The notes beneath the pieces were generated by a model that saw only the letters and a list, made by a program, of their open reading frames with translations, was not told the DNA's origin and ran no database searches. DNA of 64,000 bases from Actinospineispora acaciae DSM 45401 (GTDB lineage: Bacteria > Actinomycetota > Actinomycetes > Mycobacteriales > Pseudonocardiaceae). The stretch is taken from positions 150,653-214,652 of the forward strand of contig NZ_JIAI01000013.1 of NCBI RefSeq assembly GCF_000620785.1, written 5' to 3'. The translations under genes and the position numbers were made by a program. This document shows, in pieces, positions 52,512 to 60,538 of this stretch (positions within the stretch are counted from its first letter, which is position 1; each line of letters opens with the position of its first letter).

Positions 52512-53641
52512 GCGCGCACCATCTCGGCGGTCACCGGCGTGCCGGCCGCGGTCCTCCCGCACCGGACGTTAGCCTCCCGCGCCTCCCGCCACCCCGGGCT
52601 GCCCAGCGGGTACCAGCAGCGGAACCGGTGCTCGGTCGAGCCGTGGTGGCTGGGGAGGTGGTGGGGAGACTCGTGGTGGCTGGGGAGGTGGTGGGAAGTC
52701 ACAGCCCGCAGCGGCGGGGTCTCGGTCAGGCAGCGCGGCTGTGCGTACGGGCAGCGCGGGCTGAACGCGCATCCGGCCGGCGGGCGACGCAGGTCCGGCG
52801 GGCGACCCGGGATGACCCGCAGCCGGGTATGGTTCGGCCCGGCCAGCGGCGGCACCGCGTTCATCAGGGCCTCGGTGTACGGCATCCGGGGCGCGCTGAA
52901 CAGGGCGGCGGTCGGCGCCAGCTCGACGATCTTTCCGGCGTACATCACCGCGATCCGGTCGCTGCGGCTGCGCACCACCCGCAGGTCGTGGGTGACCAGG
53001 ACCATCGCCATCCCGAGCCGGGCGCGCAGGCCGGCCAGCAGGTCGAGGATCTGGGCCTGCACCGTCACGTCCAGCGCGGTGGTCGGCTCGTCGGCGAGCA
53101 GCAGCCGAGGGTTGCCGGACAGGGCGATGGCAATGGTGACCCGCTGGCGCATCCCGCCGGACAGCTCGTGCGGGTACTGCCGCAGCCGGCGCTCCGGCTC
53201 GGACAGCCCCACCGAGCGCAACAGCTCCACGGCCCGCTCGGTGGCCTGCCGCCTGGTCGACTCCTGGTGCAGCAGGATCGACTCGGTGAGCTGGGCGCCG
53301 ATCCGCTTCACCGGGTTCAGCGAGGTCATCGGGTCCTGCAGCACCAGGGCGATCTCGGCGCCCCAGAACCGGCTGAGCTCGCGCCCGGACAGCTCGGTCA
53401 GCCGGGTGCCGTCGTAGTCCACCGTGCCGGACACCTCGGTGCCCCGGTCACCGGCGATCAGCCCCATCACCCGGCGGGTGAGCACCGTCTTGCCACAGCC
53501 GCTCTCCCCCACCAGCGCGAGCACCTCGCCCGGCCGCACGGTGAACGAGACGCCGTCCACCGCATGCACAACCCCGCCACCATCGGTGTGGAACCGGACC
53601 CGCAGGTCACGCGCTTCGAGGAGGACGCCCGGCGCGCTCAT
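52508..53641 (-). CDS. Oligopeptide/dipeptide-type ABC importer, ATPase 1 (OppD/DppD-like) with an inserted repeat
   Basis: A 377-residue ATPase: Walker A GESGCGKT (45-52), QDPMTSLNPV, LSGGMRQR, LLLADEPTTALD, and the C-terminal domain with CAFSPRCPYAQPRC. Between PPLRAVTS and HRFRCWYPLG, which are adjacent in normal relatives, about 20 residues rich in His and Ser (SHHLPSHH repeated) are inserted. These residues are encoded by the 30-bp tandem repeat at 52643-52702, two multiples of three, so the frame is kept. It overlaps the permease gene and the second ATPase gene. Confidence 0.92.
   Translation of the reverse strand: MSAPGVLLEARDLRVRFHTDGGGVVHAVDGVSFTVRPGEVLALVGESGCGKTVLTRRVMGLIAGDRGTEVSGTVDYDGTRLTELSGRELSRFWGAEIALVLQDPMTSLNPVKRIGAQLTESILLHQESTRRQATERAVELLRSVGLSEPERRLRQYPHELSGGMRQRVTIAIALSGNPRLLLADEPTTALDVTVQAQILDLLAGLRARLGMAMVLVTHDLRVVRSRSDRIAVMYAGKIVELAPTAALFSAPRMPYTEALMNAVPPLAGPNHTRLRVIPGRPPDLRRPPAGCAFSPRCPYAQPRCLTETPPLRAVTSHHLPSHHESPHHLPSHHGSTEHRFRCWYPLGSPGWREAREANVRCGRTAAGTPVTAEMVRA
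52643..52702 (+). repeat. 30-bp tandem repeat inside the first ABC ATPase gene
   Basis: Two 30-bp units (52643-52672 and 52673-52702) share their first 22 bases exactly, beginning GTGGTGGCTGGGGAGG; the last 8 bases differ slightly. The same 22 bases occur on the minus strand at the hom start (23739-23760). Relative to the ATPase gene the repeat is antisense and codes for SHHLPSHH-type residues. Confidence 0.85.
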
Positions 53642-54462
53642 AGTCGGCTCTCCTTGACCTCGAGCAGCTTGCGGGTGCGCTCGCCGATGTAGTTGATGGA
53701 CAGCACGGTCAGCACCAGCACGGCGGCCGGGAACAGCGAGATGTACGGGTAGTCCAGCAGCTCGGCGCGCCCGGCGGCGATCATGCCGCCCCAGCTCGGC
53801 GTGGGCGGCGGGATGCCGAGGCCGAGGAAGCTCAGCGAGCCTTCGACCACGATGAAGGTGCCGATCATGATGAACGCGTAGGCCGCCACCGGGAGCACCA
53901 CGTTCGGGGTGATCTCCCTGGCGATGATCCGCAGTGGCCGGCAGCCGTACGCCCTGGCCGCCCTCACGTACTCCCGCCGCGCCACCACCAGGGTGTTCGC
54001 CCTGGCCAACCGCACGAAGGTGGGCACCGACAACACCGCGAGGCCGATGATCAGGTTGGTCAGGCTGGCGCCGAGGACGGCCACCATCGCGATGATCAGC
54101 ACCAGCCCGGGAAAGGCGAGCACGATGTCGGTGATCAAGGCCAGCACCCGCTCGGTACGGCCGCCCAGGTACCCGGCAAGCATGCCGAGGATGCCGCCGA
54201 CCACCGCCCCGAGGCCGACCGCGCACACCCCGACCAGCAGCGAGGCCCTGGCCCCGTAGATGATCCGGGACAGGGTGTCGCGGCCGAGGGTGTCGCCGCC
54301 GAGCCAGTGCGTCGGCGTGATCCCGCTGAACACCGCGTCGTAGTCGGGTACCGCCGGGTTCCACACCGGCAGCAGGGGGGCGAACACGGCGGCGACCACG
54401 ATGGCGACCAGCCAGGTCCACGCCAGCCACCAGCCGATGGGCGCGCGTCGGGTGTCAGGCAT
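53638..54462 (-). CDS. Oligopeptide/dipeptide-type ABC importer, permease 2 (DppC-like)
   Basis: A 274-residue membrane protein with about six helices: an N-terminal segment with HWLGGDTLGRDTLSRIIYGARASLLVG, typical of DppC, and the ATPase-contacting EAA loop ARAYGCRPLRIIAREITPNV. It overlaps the DppB-like gene by 8 bases and the ATPase gene by 4. Confidence 0.93.
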   Translation of the reverse strand: MPDTRRAPIGWWLAWTWLVAIVVAAVFAPLLPVWNPAVPDYDAVFSGITPTHWLGGDTLGRDTLSRIIYGARASLLVGVCAVGLGAVVGGILGMLAGYLGGRTERVLALITDIVLAFPGLVLIIAMVAVLGASLTNLIIGLAVLSVPTFVRLARANTLVVARREYVRAARAYGCRPLRIIAREITPNVVLPVAAYAFIMIGTFIVVEGSLSFLGLGIPPPTPSWGGMIAAGRAELLDYPYISLFPAAVLVLTVLSINYIGERTRKLLEVKESRL

Positions 54463-55408
54463 CGCCGCGCACCCGCGGGTCGAGGACCAGATAGCACAGG
54501 TCGATCAGCATGTTGATCACCACGTAGGCCACCGCCACGAACAGCAGCGCCCCCTGCAGCAGCATGTAGTCGCGGTTGACCACCGACTGCACGATGAGCT
54601 GGCCGAGGCCGGGGATGGCGAACAGGGTCTCCACGATCACGGTGCCGCCGAGCAGCCGGCCGATGTTCAGCCCGGACAACGTGACCAGCGAGAACGACGA
54701 GGGCCGCAACGCGTGCCGCAGCAGGATCGCACGCGGCGGCAACCCCTTGGACCGGGCCATCAGGATGAAGTCCTCGCGCAGCGTCGAGATCATGTCCGAG
54801 CGCAGCAGCTGCCGGTAGACCGCCGCCTCGGCGATCATCAGGGTGAGGCAGGGCAGCACGATGGACCGCAGGTTGTCCAGCGGGTCCTCGAACAGGCCGG
54901 TGTAGCCGGTGGCCGGCAGCAGGCTGGACAGCCCGCCGGCGAACAGCACGATCAGCACCATGCCGGACACGAACTGGGGCGTCGCGGCCGCGGCGAAGCC
55001 CAGCGTCATGGACGCCCGGTCCACCGGCCGGCCCGGCCGGTACGCCGAGTGGATGGCCAGCGGCACCGCGACCAGCAGCGCCAGCAGCTGCGCGACGATG
55101 GTGATCTCGAAGGACACCGGGATGCGCTCGGCGAGCGCCTGCGCCACCGACTGCCCGGTTCGGAACGAGTGGCCGAGGTCGCCGTGGACCACCCCACCCA
55201 GCCAGTCCAGGTAGCGCACCGGCATCGGACGGGCCAGCCCCAGCTCCTCGCGGACCTGTTGCACCTGGGCCGGGGTGGCGTTGTCGCCGGCCACCACGAC
55301 GGCGACGTCCCCGGGCAGCAGGTCGACCACCACGAAGGACAGGAAGGTGACCGCCAGCAGCACCACCAGCAGGTGCACCAGCCGGCCGCGGGTCCGACGC
55401 GCGGTCAT
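54455..55408 (-). CDS. Oligopeptide/dipeptide-type ABC importer, permease 1 (DppB-like)
   Basis: A 317-residue membrane protein with six helices, starting with LLVVLLAVTFLSFVVVDLLPGDVA. It has DLGHSFRTGQSVAQAL and the EAA loop ARSKGLPPRAILLRHALRPSSFSL. The ATG overlaps the binding-protein stop (ATGA). Confidence 0.93.
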   Translation of the reverse strand: MTARRTRGRLVHLLVVLLAVTFLSFVVVDLLPGDVAVVVAGDNATPAQVQQVREELGLARPMPVRYLDWLGGVVHGDLGHSFRTGQSVAQALAERIPVSFEITIVAQLLALLVAVPLAIHSAYRPGRPVDRASMTLGFAAAATPQFVSGMVLIVLFAGGLSSLLPATGYTGLFEDPLDNLRSIVLPCLTLMIAEAAVYRQLLRSDMISTLREDFILMARSKGLPPRAILLRHALRPSSFSLVTLSGLNIGRLLGGTVIVETLFAIPGLGQLIVQSVVNRDYMLLQGALLFVAVAYVVINMLIDLCYLVLDPRVRGDA

Positions 55409-57024
55409 GACCGACCCCGATCCAGCCAGGTGGTCGCGTAGAACATGTCGCGGGACAGATAGCGCTGGACCCCCTTGAGCTCCGGCCTGGTCACCGTGGA
55501 CAGGTAGCCGACGCTGTAGAAGCCGAGCACCAGGTCCTGGTTCGCCAGCAGCTCGACCTGCTGGTAGAGCCGGTTGCGCTGGTCAGGGTCGCTGGTGGAC
55601 AGCGCCTGGTCGAGCAGTTGGTCCATCTTCGGGTTGGAGTACCTGCCGTAGTTGCCGCTGCCGCCGGTGTGGAACAGCCGCTCGGTCGCGGGGTACGGCG
55701 AGTCGAACGGGCCGCCCACCCAGCCGGTCGCCTGGAAGTCGTTGCTCTGCACCACCGAGGAGGAGAACTGCGCCAGGTCGTAGTACCGCACCTGCACCGC
55801 GATCCCGAGGGCCGCCATCTGGGCCTGGACGAACTCCCCGAACGCGATCCGGTTGGGCGCGTTCGTGGTCTTGAACGTGAAGTTCGGGTCACCGCCGTCG
55901 CGTCGGTACTGCGCGACCAGCTCGCGCGCCCTGGCCGGGTCGTAGGTCGGCCAGATGTCCGAGGCGGCCGCGCTGTGGTACGGCATCTCGGCGCCGAACA
56001 GGCTGGTCGCCGGCTTGAGCTGGTTGCGGTACTGGCTCGCGCTCAGCGCGCGCAGGTCCAGGCCGCGGATCACGGCCTCACGCATCCGGCGGTCGTTGAA
56101 CGGCGGCCGGGTGAAGTTGTAGTACAGCCACTCCGCGCCGTTGCCCGAGCCGTAGTACACGGCGAGGTCGTCACGGCCCAGCGCGCGGGACAGCTCGTCG
56201 ATGTAGCCGCCGAAGATCAGGTCCACGTCGCCGTTGCGGATCGCGGCGTAGCGCGACAGCGTGTCCGGCAGCGGCCGGAACTCCAGGCCGTCCAGGTAGG
56301 GTCGGCCGGGCTGCCAGTAGTCCGGGTTGCGCCTGAGCACCAGCTTGGCGTCGCGTACCCAGCTGACCAGCGTGAACGGCCCGGCGCCCACCGGGTGCTG
56401 ACCGATCTGGTCGCCCCACCGGCGCAGCGCGGCCGGTGAGACGATCATCCCGAGGGTGCCGTTGGTGAACGACTGGGCGAACCCGGCGGCGAACTCGCCG
56501 GTCGGCCGGGTCAGCTCGAACACCACGGTGAGCGGGTCCGGCGCGCGCATCCCGGCGATCCGGGTGGTGAGCTGGTGCGCCGGTGAGGACGCCTTGTCGA
56601 CGTGTCGCTGGGTGTTGACGATCACCGCGGCGGCGTCGAACGGGGTGCCGTCGGAGAACCGCACGCCCGGGCGCAGCGTCATCCGCCAGGTCCGGCCGCC
56701 GTCGGCGGTGGTCATGGACTCCGCCAGGTACGGCTCCACCCGGCCGCCGGGCCCCAGCCTGAGCAGCGAGTCGTACACCGCGGTGGCGGCCATGTTGCTG
56801 TTCTGCCTGGTCGGGTCGAAGCTGACGATCTCCCGGTCCTCGCCGAGCCGGATCGTCCCGCCCGGGCGCGGCGTCCCCTCGGCGGCCGGGTCACCGCCGT
56901 ACGGGTTGACCGACCGCACCGCCTGCCGGCCGCCGGGATCGGCAACCCCGCAGCCGGTCGCCACCATGATCACCGCCAGGGTGGCGGCCAGCACGGCGAG
57001 GACCCGAGCACGACGCGGCAACAT
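55405..57024 (-). CDS. ABC importer substrate-binding lipoprotein (SBP family 5)
   Basis: A 539-residue extracytoplasmic binding protein. The signal peptide ends in a lipobox (MVATGCGV, Cys near residue 26), so it is membrane-anchored by lipidation. The body shows the family 5 pattern (WRMTLRPGVRFSDGTPFDAAAVIVNTQRHVD, ...VGAGPFTLVSWVRDAKLVLRRNPDYWQPGRP...). It begins 17 bases after the Rieske gene. In an aromatic operon it may carry an aromatic amide, glycoside or peptide conjugate rather than a plain peptide. Confidence 0.93.
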   Translation of the reverse strand: MLPRRARVLAVLAATLAVIMVATGCGVADPGGRQAVRSVNPYGGDPAAEGTPRPGGTIRLGEDREIVSFDPTRQNSNMAATAVYDSLLRLGPGGRVEPYLAESMTTADGGRTWRMTLRPGVRFSDGTPFDAAAVIVNTQRHVDKASSPAHQLTTRIAGMRAPDPLTVVFELTRPTGEFAAGFAQSFTNGTLGMIVSPAALRRWGDQIGQHPVGAGPFTLVSWVRDAKLVLRRNPDYWQPGRPYLDGLEFRPLPDTLSRYAAIRNGDVDLIFGGYIDELSRALGRDDLAVYYGSGNGAEWLYYNFTRPPFNDRRMREAVIRGLDLRALSASQYRNQLKPATSLFGAEMPYHSAAASDIWPTYDPARARELVAQYRRDGGDPNFTFKTTNAPNRIAFGEFVQAQMAALGIAVQVRYYDLAQFSSSVVQSNDFQATGWVGGPFDSPYPATERLFHTGGSGNYGRYSNPKMDQLLDQALSTSDPDQRNRLYQQVELLANQDLVLGFYSVGYLSTVTRPELKGVQRYLSRDMFYATTWLDRGRS

Positions 57025-57041
57025 GGCGGGGCGGCCGGGTG

Positions 57042-58391
57042 TCAGGAGCCGGCCGACGGCGCCCGAGCTGGCAGGCCGTTGACGTCCATCTCCCGCACCA
57101 GCGGGTCGTCGTTGGTGCCCAGCGCCCGCCAGTCCTCGCCGTTCTCCAGGATCTTCTCCGCCGACCGGATGCTCCGGTAGTCCAGCTCGCCGTCCACCGC
57201 CGGCGGGTCACCGCCGTCGGCCAGCCTCCTGGCGGCCCCGATCAGCAGCCGGCGCATCCGGGTGACCGCCTTGTCCGAACTGCCCAGCCGCTCCTGGGTG
57301 CGGTCGTAGATGGCGCCCATCGACTCGGTGACCATCAGGTCCTGGCTGATGAACTCGGCGACCCCGGAGAAGGTCTCGTTGCGTTGCACATCCCGGTCGA
57401 TGCCGTAGTCGTTCTCGGCGGTGTAGCGGCGCGGGATGATCCCGTTGCCGCGCACCTCGGCCGGGCCGAACTCGAACGGGCTGACCGAGAACAGGTTCGC
57501 ACCCCCGATGCCCCTGGGGTTCTCGATGTGCCGGGAGGTGACCTGGTACCGCCAGCAGTTGTGGTCGTCGATCGGCACGAACATGCCCAGCCGGCAGCCG
57601 AACGGCACGGTGGCGATGATCGTGATGTACGGGTAGACGAACGCGCTGATCCGCACGTGGGTGAAGCCGTTCGGGGTGGTGCGGATGCCGGCGTACTTGT
57701 AGCCGTACCAGGTGTCCTCGACCTCCAGCCGGGGCGCCCGGTCGAACCGCCAGAACTTCCAGGACATCGGGTTGGACGGGTAGCCGGGCTTGTCGCTGCC
57801 ATCGTCCGGGATGTCGTCGACCCCGTTCCACTGGTGCAGCCAGGAGATGTGCGAGGTGTCCAGGTTGCCTTCCATGGACTGCACCCAGTTGCACGTTGTG
57901 TGCAGCTTGGTCGCCGACACGTGCTCGGGAGCCAGCGTGTCGGTGCCGAAGTCGCGGAACGGCGTCATCTTCTCCGGCGGCCCCAGGTAGGTCCACACCA
58001 CCCCGCCGGACTCGTGGACCGGGTACGACCGCAGCCTGACCTTGTCCTTGAACACGCTGGTCGGCGGCTCGCTCGGCATGTCGACACAGGCGCCGTCCGC
58101 GTCGAACTTCCAGCCGTGGTACGGGCAGCGCAGCCCGCACTCCTCGTTGCGCCCGAAGTACAGCGAGGCCCCCCGGTGCGGGCAGTTCTCCGCGACCAGC
58201 CCGACCTTGCCGGTGGTGTCCCGGAACGCGACCAGGTTCTCCCCCAGCAGCCGGACCCGAACCGGATCGCAGTCCGGCGCGGGCAGCTCGCCGCACAGCA
58301 GCGCCGGAGTCCAGTAACGGCGCAGCAGCTCGCCCATCGGGGTTCCCGGTCCGACTCGGGTCAGGAGTTCGTTGTCCTGCGCTGACAGCAT
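57042..58391 (-). CDS. Rieske non-heme iron aromatic oxygenase, alpha subunit
   Basis: A 449-residue oxygenase. The Rieske [2Fe-2S] ligands are Cys70/His72 (CPHRGA) and Cys89/His92 (CPYHGW), 16 residues between the pairs. The mononuclear iron site is Asp178, His181 and His186 in GNLDTSHISWLH. The sequence is of the phthalate 4,5-dioxygenase / single-component type; no ferredoxin or reductase gene is adjacent, so electrons must come from elsewhere. It hydroxylates or O-demethylates an aromatic ring. Confidence 0.93.
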   Translation of the reverse strand: MLSAQDNELLTRVGPGTPMGELLRRYWTPALLCGELPAPDCDPVRVRLLGENLVAFRDTTGKVGLVAENCPHRGASLYFGRNEECGLRCPYHGWKFDADGACVDMPSEPPTSVFKDKVRLRSYPVHESGGVVWTYLGPPEKMTPFRDFGTDTLAPEHVSATKLHTTCNWVQSMEGNLDTSHISWLHQWNGVDDIPDDGSDKPGYPSNPMSWKFWRFDRAPRLEVEDTWYGYKYAGIRTTPNGFTHVRISAFVYPYITIIATVPFGCRLGMFVPIDDHNCWRYQVTSRHIENPRGIGGANLFSVSPFEFGPAEVRGNGIIPRRYTAENDYGIDRDVQRNETFSGVAEFISQDLMVTESMGAIYDRTQERLGSSDKAVTRMRRLLIGAARRLADGGDPPAVDGELDYRSIRSAEKILENGEDWRALGTNDDPLVREMDVNGLPARAPSAGS

Positions 58392-58425
58392 CTCGTCCTC
58401 TTCCGTCGGTTCCTGGTGCGTCGCG

Positions 58426-59601
58426 TCAGTTCTCCGGGGTGTTCCGCTCCAGCTCGCTGACCTGCCGGGCGGACAGCGCGAGCAGCGGGTGGGCGCCCAC
58501 GGCGGTCAGCCCGTCGAAGCCGTCACGCAGCAGCGCGGCGCCCTGCTCGGCGGTCAGCGCGGCACGCCCGACGACGGCGGCCGGGTCGCGGACGAACTCC
58601 CGCCGCGTCGCCTCGTCGGTGATCACCTGGTGCAGCAGCCGGTTCAGCGCGAAGCTGCTGGGCTCCGGGAAGCGGTAGTAGATGAACTCCGAGGAGGTGA
58701 ACTCGTACCCGCCGTAGCGCGGCACCGGGCCGGCCGTCAGCGGCCGGTCGACATCCGGCCTCGAGCCGGGCGACACCGGCGGCAGGAACTGCACCACCCC
58801 GTGCCCGTGATGGGACAGGTGCTGGTAGGACAGCAGGGAGCCGGGGGTGTCGCCCAGCATGCCGAGCATCACGAACCAGGTCAGCAGCTCGCTCTCGCCC
58901 ACCTCGTCCAACTGCACCGGGGTCAGGTCCAGCAGCTCCCGGTACCGCCCGGCGGCCACCTCCTGCAGCACCCATTCGTCGAAGGAGAACTGCGGGTCGG
59001 TGTAGCGCGCGGTGCCGGGGAAATGCGACATCCCGCCGCTGGCCAGCACCGCGATTCGCTCCGGCCGGTCGGCCAGCGCGCCCGCGATCGCCCGGCCCAG
59101 GGCGTGGCAGCGGCGCGGGCTGGGCAGCGGCGGCAGGTACGCGTTGACCAGCAGCGGGATCACCGGGATGTCCCGGTCGCCGAGCACGAACTCGAACGGG
59201 GTCAGGAAGGCGTGCCCCAGCGTGGCCTGCTGCGAGTAGGTCAGGTCGAAGTCCCGCTCGACCACCCCGTGCAGCAGCCGGACGGCCAGCTCGGTGTGCA
59301 CCGGGACGCGGCGCCGCTTGCGCATGTAGTGCGCATGGGCCTGCGGCGAGAGCACCAGGGTGAACGCCGGCACCGCCTCCAGCCAGAACGTCTCCAGGTG
59401 GTCGATGCCGATCACCAGCAGCGCGTCCGGCGCGGTCTCGTCCAGCACCCGGCCGAACCGGCGCAGCGCGTCGGTGCTGCCGTCCAGCTTCGCCGGGTCC
59501 TCGTGCGGCGGACGGCTGAGCAGCTGCGGGGCGTGCACGGCCGCCGCCGCGGCGACCACCTCAGCCACGGACGCCCCCAACCGGGTGCGGTCCGTCGCCA
59601 T
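58426..59601 (-). CDS. LigB/LigA-fused extradiol ring-cleavage dioxygenase
   Basis: A 391-residue type II extradiol enzyme. The LigB part (about residues 1-290) has the Fe-binding His in VHAPQLL, GIDHLETFWL, GHAFLTPFEFVLG and ASGGMSHFPG. The C-terminal about 65 residues (FALNRLLHQVITDEATRREFVRDPAAVVGRAALTAEQGAAL, then GVHPLL-type GAHPLLALS) are a LigA-like domain fused to it, as in gallate dioxygenases (DesB, GalA). It opens a dihydroxylated ring. It is the first gene of the nine-gene operon. Confidence 0.88.
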   Translation of the reverse strand: MATDRTRLGASVAEVVAAAAAVHAPQLLSRPPHEDPAKLDGSTDALRRFGRVLDETAPDALLVIGIDHLETFWLEAVPAFTLVLSPQAHAHYMRKRRRVPVHTELAVRLLHGVVERDFDLTYSQQATLGHAFLTPFEFVLGDRDIPVIPLLVNAYLPPLPSPRRCHALGRAIAGALADRPERIAVLASGGMSHFPGTARYTDPQFSFDEWVLQEVAAGRYRELLDLTPVQLDEVGESELLTWFVMLGMLGDTPGSLLSYQHLSHHGHGVVQFLPPVSPGSRPDVDRPLTAGPVPRYGGYEFTSSEFIYYRFPEPSSFALNRLLHQVITDEATRREFVRDPAAVVGRAALTAEQGAALLRDGFDGLTAVGAHPLLALSARQVSELERNTPEN

Positions 59602-59690
59602 CGACGGGTCGGTTCATCGGTGCCCCTCTCGGGTCACGAGCGCCGAGCTGTGACCCGGACCATAACCACTCGTCACCCATAACGGCAACT

Positions 59691-59706
59691 AGATTGTGAA
59701 CAATCT
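59691..59706. promoter_or_regulatory. Perfect GntR/FadR-type operator
   Basis: AGATTGT-GA-ACAATCT, two 7-bp arms around GA, lies in the divergent region between the dioxygenase operon (from 59601) and the gntR gene (59785). The GT-N2-AC core fits a GntR FCD-type operator, so the adjacent regulator could control both directions. Confidence 0.7.
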
Positions 59707-59784
59707 GGCTCGCAGTTATGCTCACAACATCGTCGGGGCGGATCGGCCCCGGATCCGATGTCCGGATGAAGCGGAGAGGCGGGC

Positions 59785-60510
59785 ATGACCGCTGGCAACC
59801 AGGCGGTGCTGGACGTGGTGACCGCCGTGCGCGACGGGATCATGCAGGGCCGCTATGCGCCCGGCCAGCGCCTGCCCGAGTCCGACCTGGTGTCGTCCTG
59901 CCGGGCCTCCCGGGGCGCCGTCCGCAATGCCCTGGCACAGCTGGAGAACGAGGGCATCGTGGTTCGGGAGCCGAACCGGGGCGCCCGGGTACGGCCGATC
60001 TCGCTGGAGGAGGCCGTGGAGATCACCGAGACCCGCGCGGTGGTCGAGGGTCTCTGCGCGGCCAAGGCGGCCGGGCTGGCCACCGACGCCGACCGGCGGC
60101 GGCTCCGCGAGCTCGGAGGGGCGCTGCGCGACGCCGTCGATGCCGGCGACGTCCTGACGTACTCACAGGTCAACCAGCAGATCCACCGCGCGGTGCGCGA
60201 CCTGTCCGGGCACCAGACCGCCGGGGCGATGCTGGACCGGCTGCGGACCCAGAGCGTGCGCTACCACTACAGCGTCGCGCTGCTGCCGGGCCGGCCGGCG
60301 GTCGGCCTGCGCGAGCACCTGGATGTGATCGAGGCGGTGTGCTCCGGATCGCCCGAGCTGGCCGAACAGACCATGCGAGGCCACCTGCTCAGCGTGGTGG
60401 ACGCGCTGCGGCAGCTCGACGCCACCCTGCAAGCCAGGCTCTCAACACTTTCTCCACCACCGCCCCCGCCACCGCTTTCTCCACCACCGCCCCCGCCGCC
60501 ACAGAGGTGA
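59785..60510 (+). CDS. GntR-family regulator (FadR/FCD subfamily) with a proline-repeat tail
   Basis: A 241-residue regulator: a winged helix (IMQGRYAPGQRLPESDLVSSCRASRGAVRNALAQLENEGIV, about residues 19-58) and an FCD ligand domain (ETRAVVEGLCAAKAA to MRGHLLSVVDALRQL). The last 22 residues are two 9-residue LSPPPPPPP units encoded by a 27-bp tandem repeat and are not part of the fold. It is divergent from the nine-gene operon with a palindromic operator between them, and followed 28 bases later by the MetE-like gene. Confidence 0.9.
   Translation: MTAGNQAVLDVVTAVRDGIMQGRYAPGQRLPESDLVSSCRASRGAVRNALAQLENEGIVVREPNRGARVRPISLEEAVEITETRAVVEGLCAAKAAGLATDADRRRLRELGGALRDAVDAGDVLTYSQVNQQIHRAVRDLSGHQTAGAMLDRLRTQSVRYHYSVALLPGRPAVGLREHLDVIEAVCSGSPELAEQTMRGHLLSVVDALRQLDATLQARLSTLSPPPPPPPLSPPPPPPPQR
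60448..60501 (+). repeat. 27-bp tandem repeat at the 3' end of gntR
   Basis: Two 27-bp units (60448-60474, 60475-60501) are identical in their first 23 bases, beginning CTTTCTCCACCACCG. They encode two LSPPPPPPP-like units that end the regulator. Confidence 0.8.
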
Positions 60511-60538
60511 GCCGATCCGACCACGTCAGGAGGCCCGG

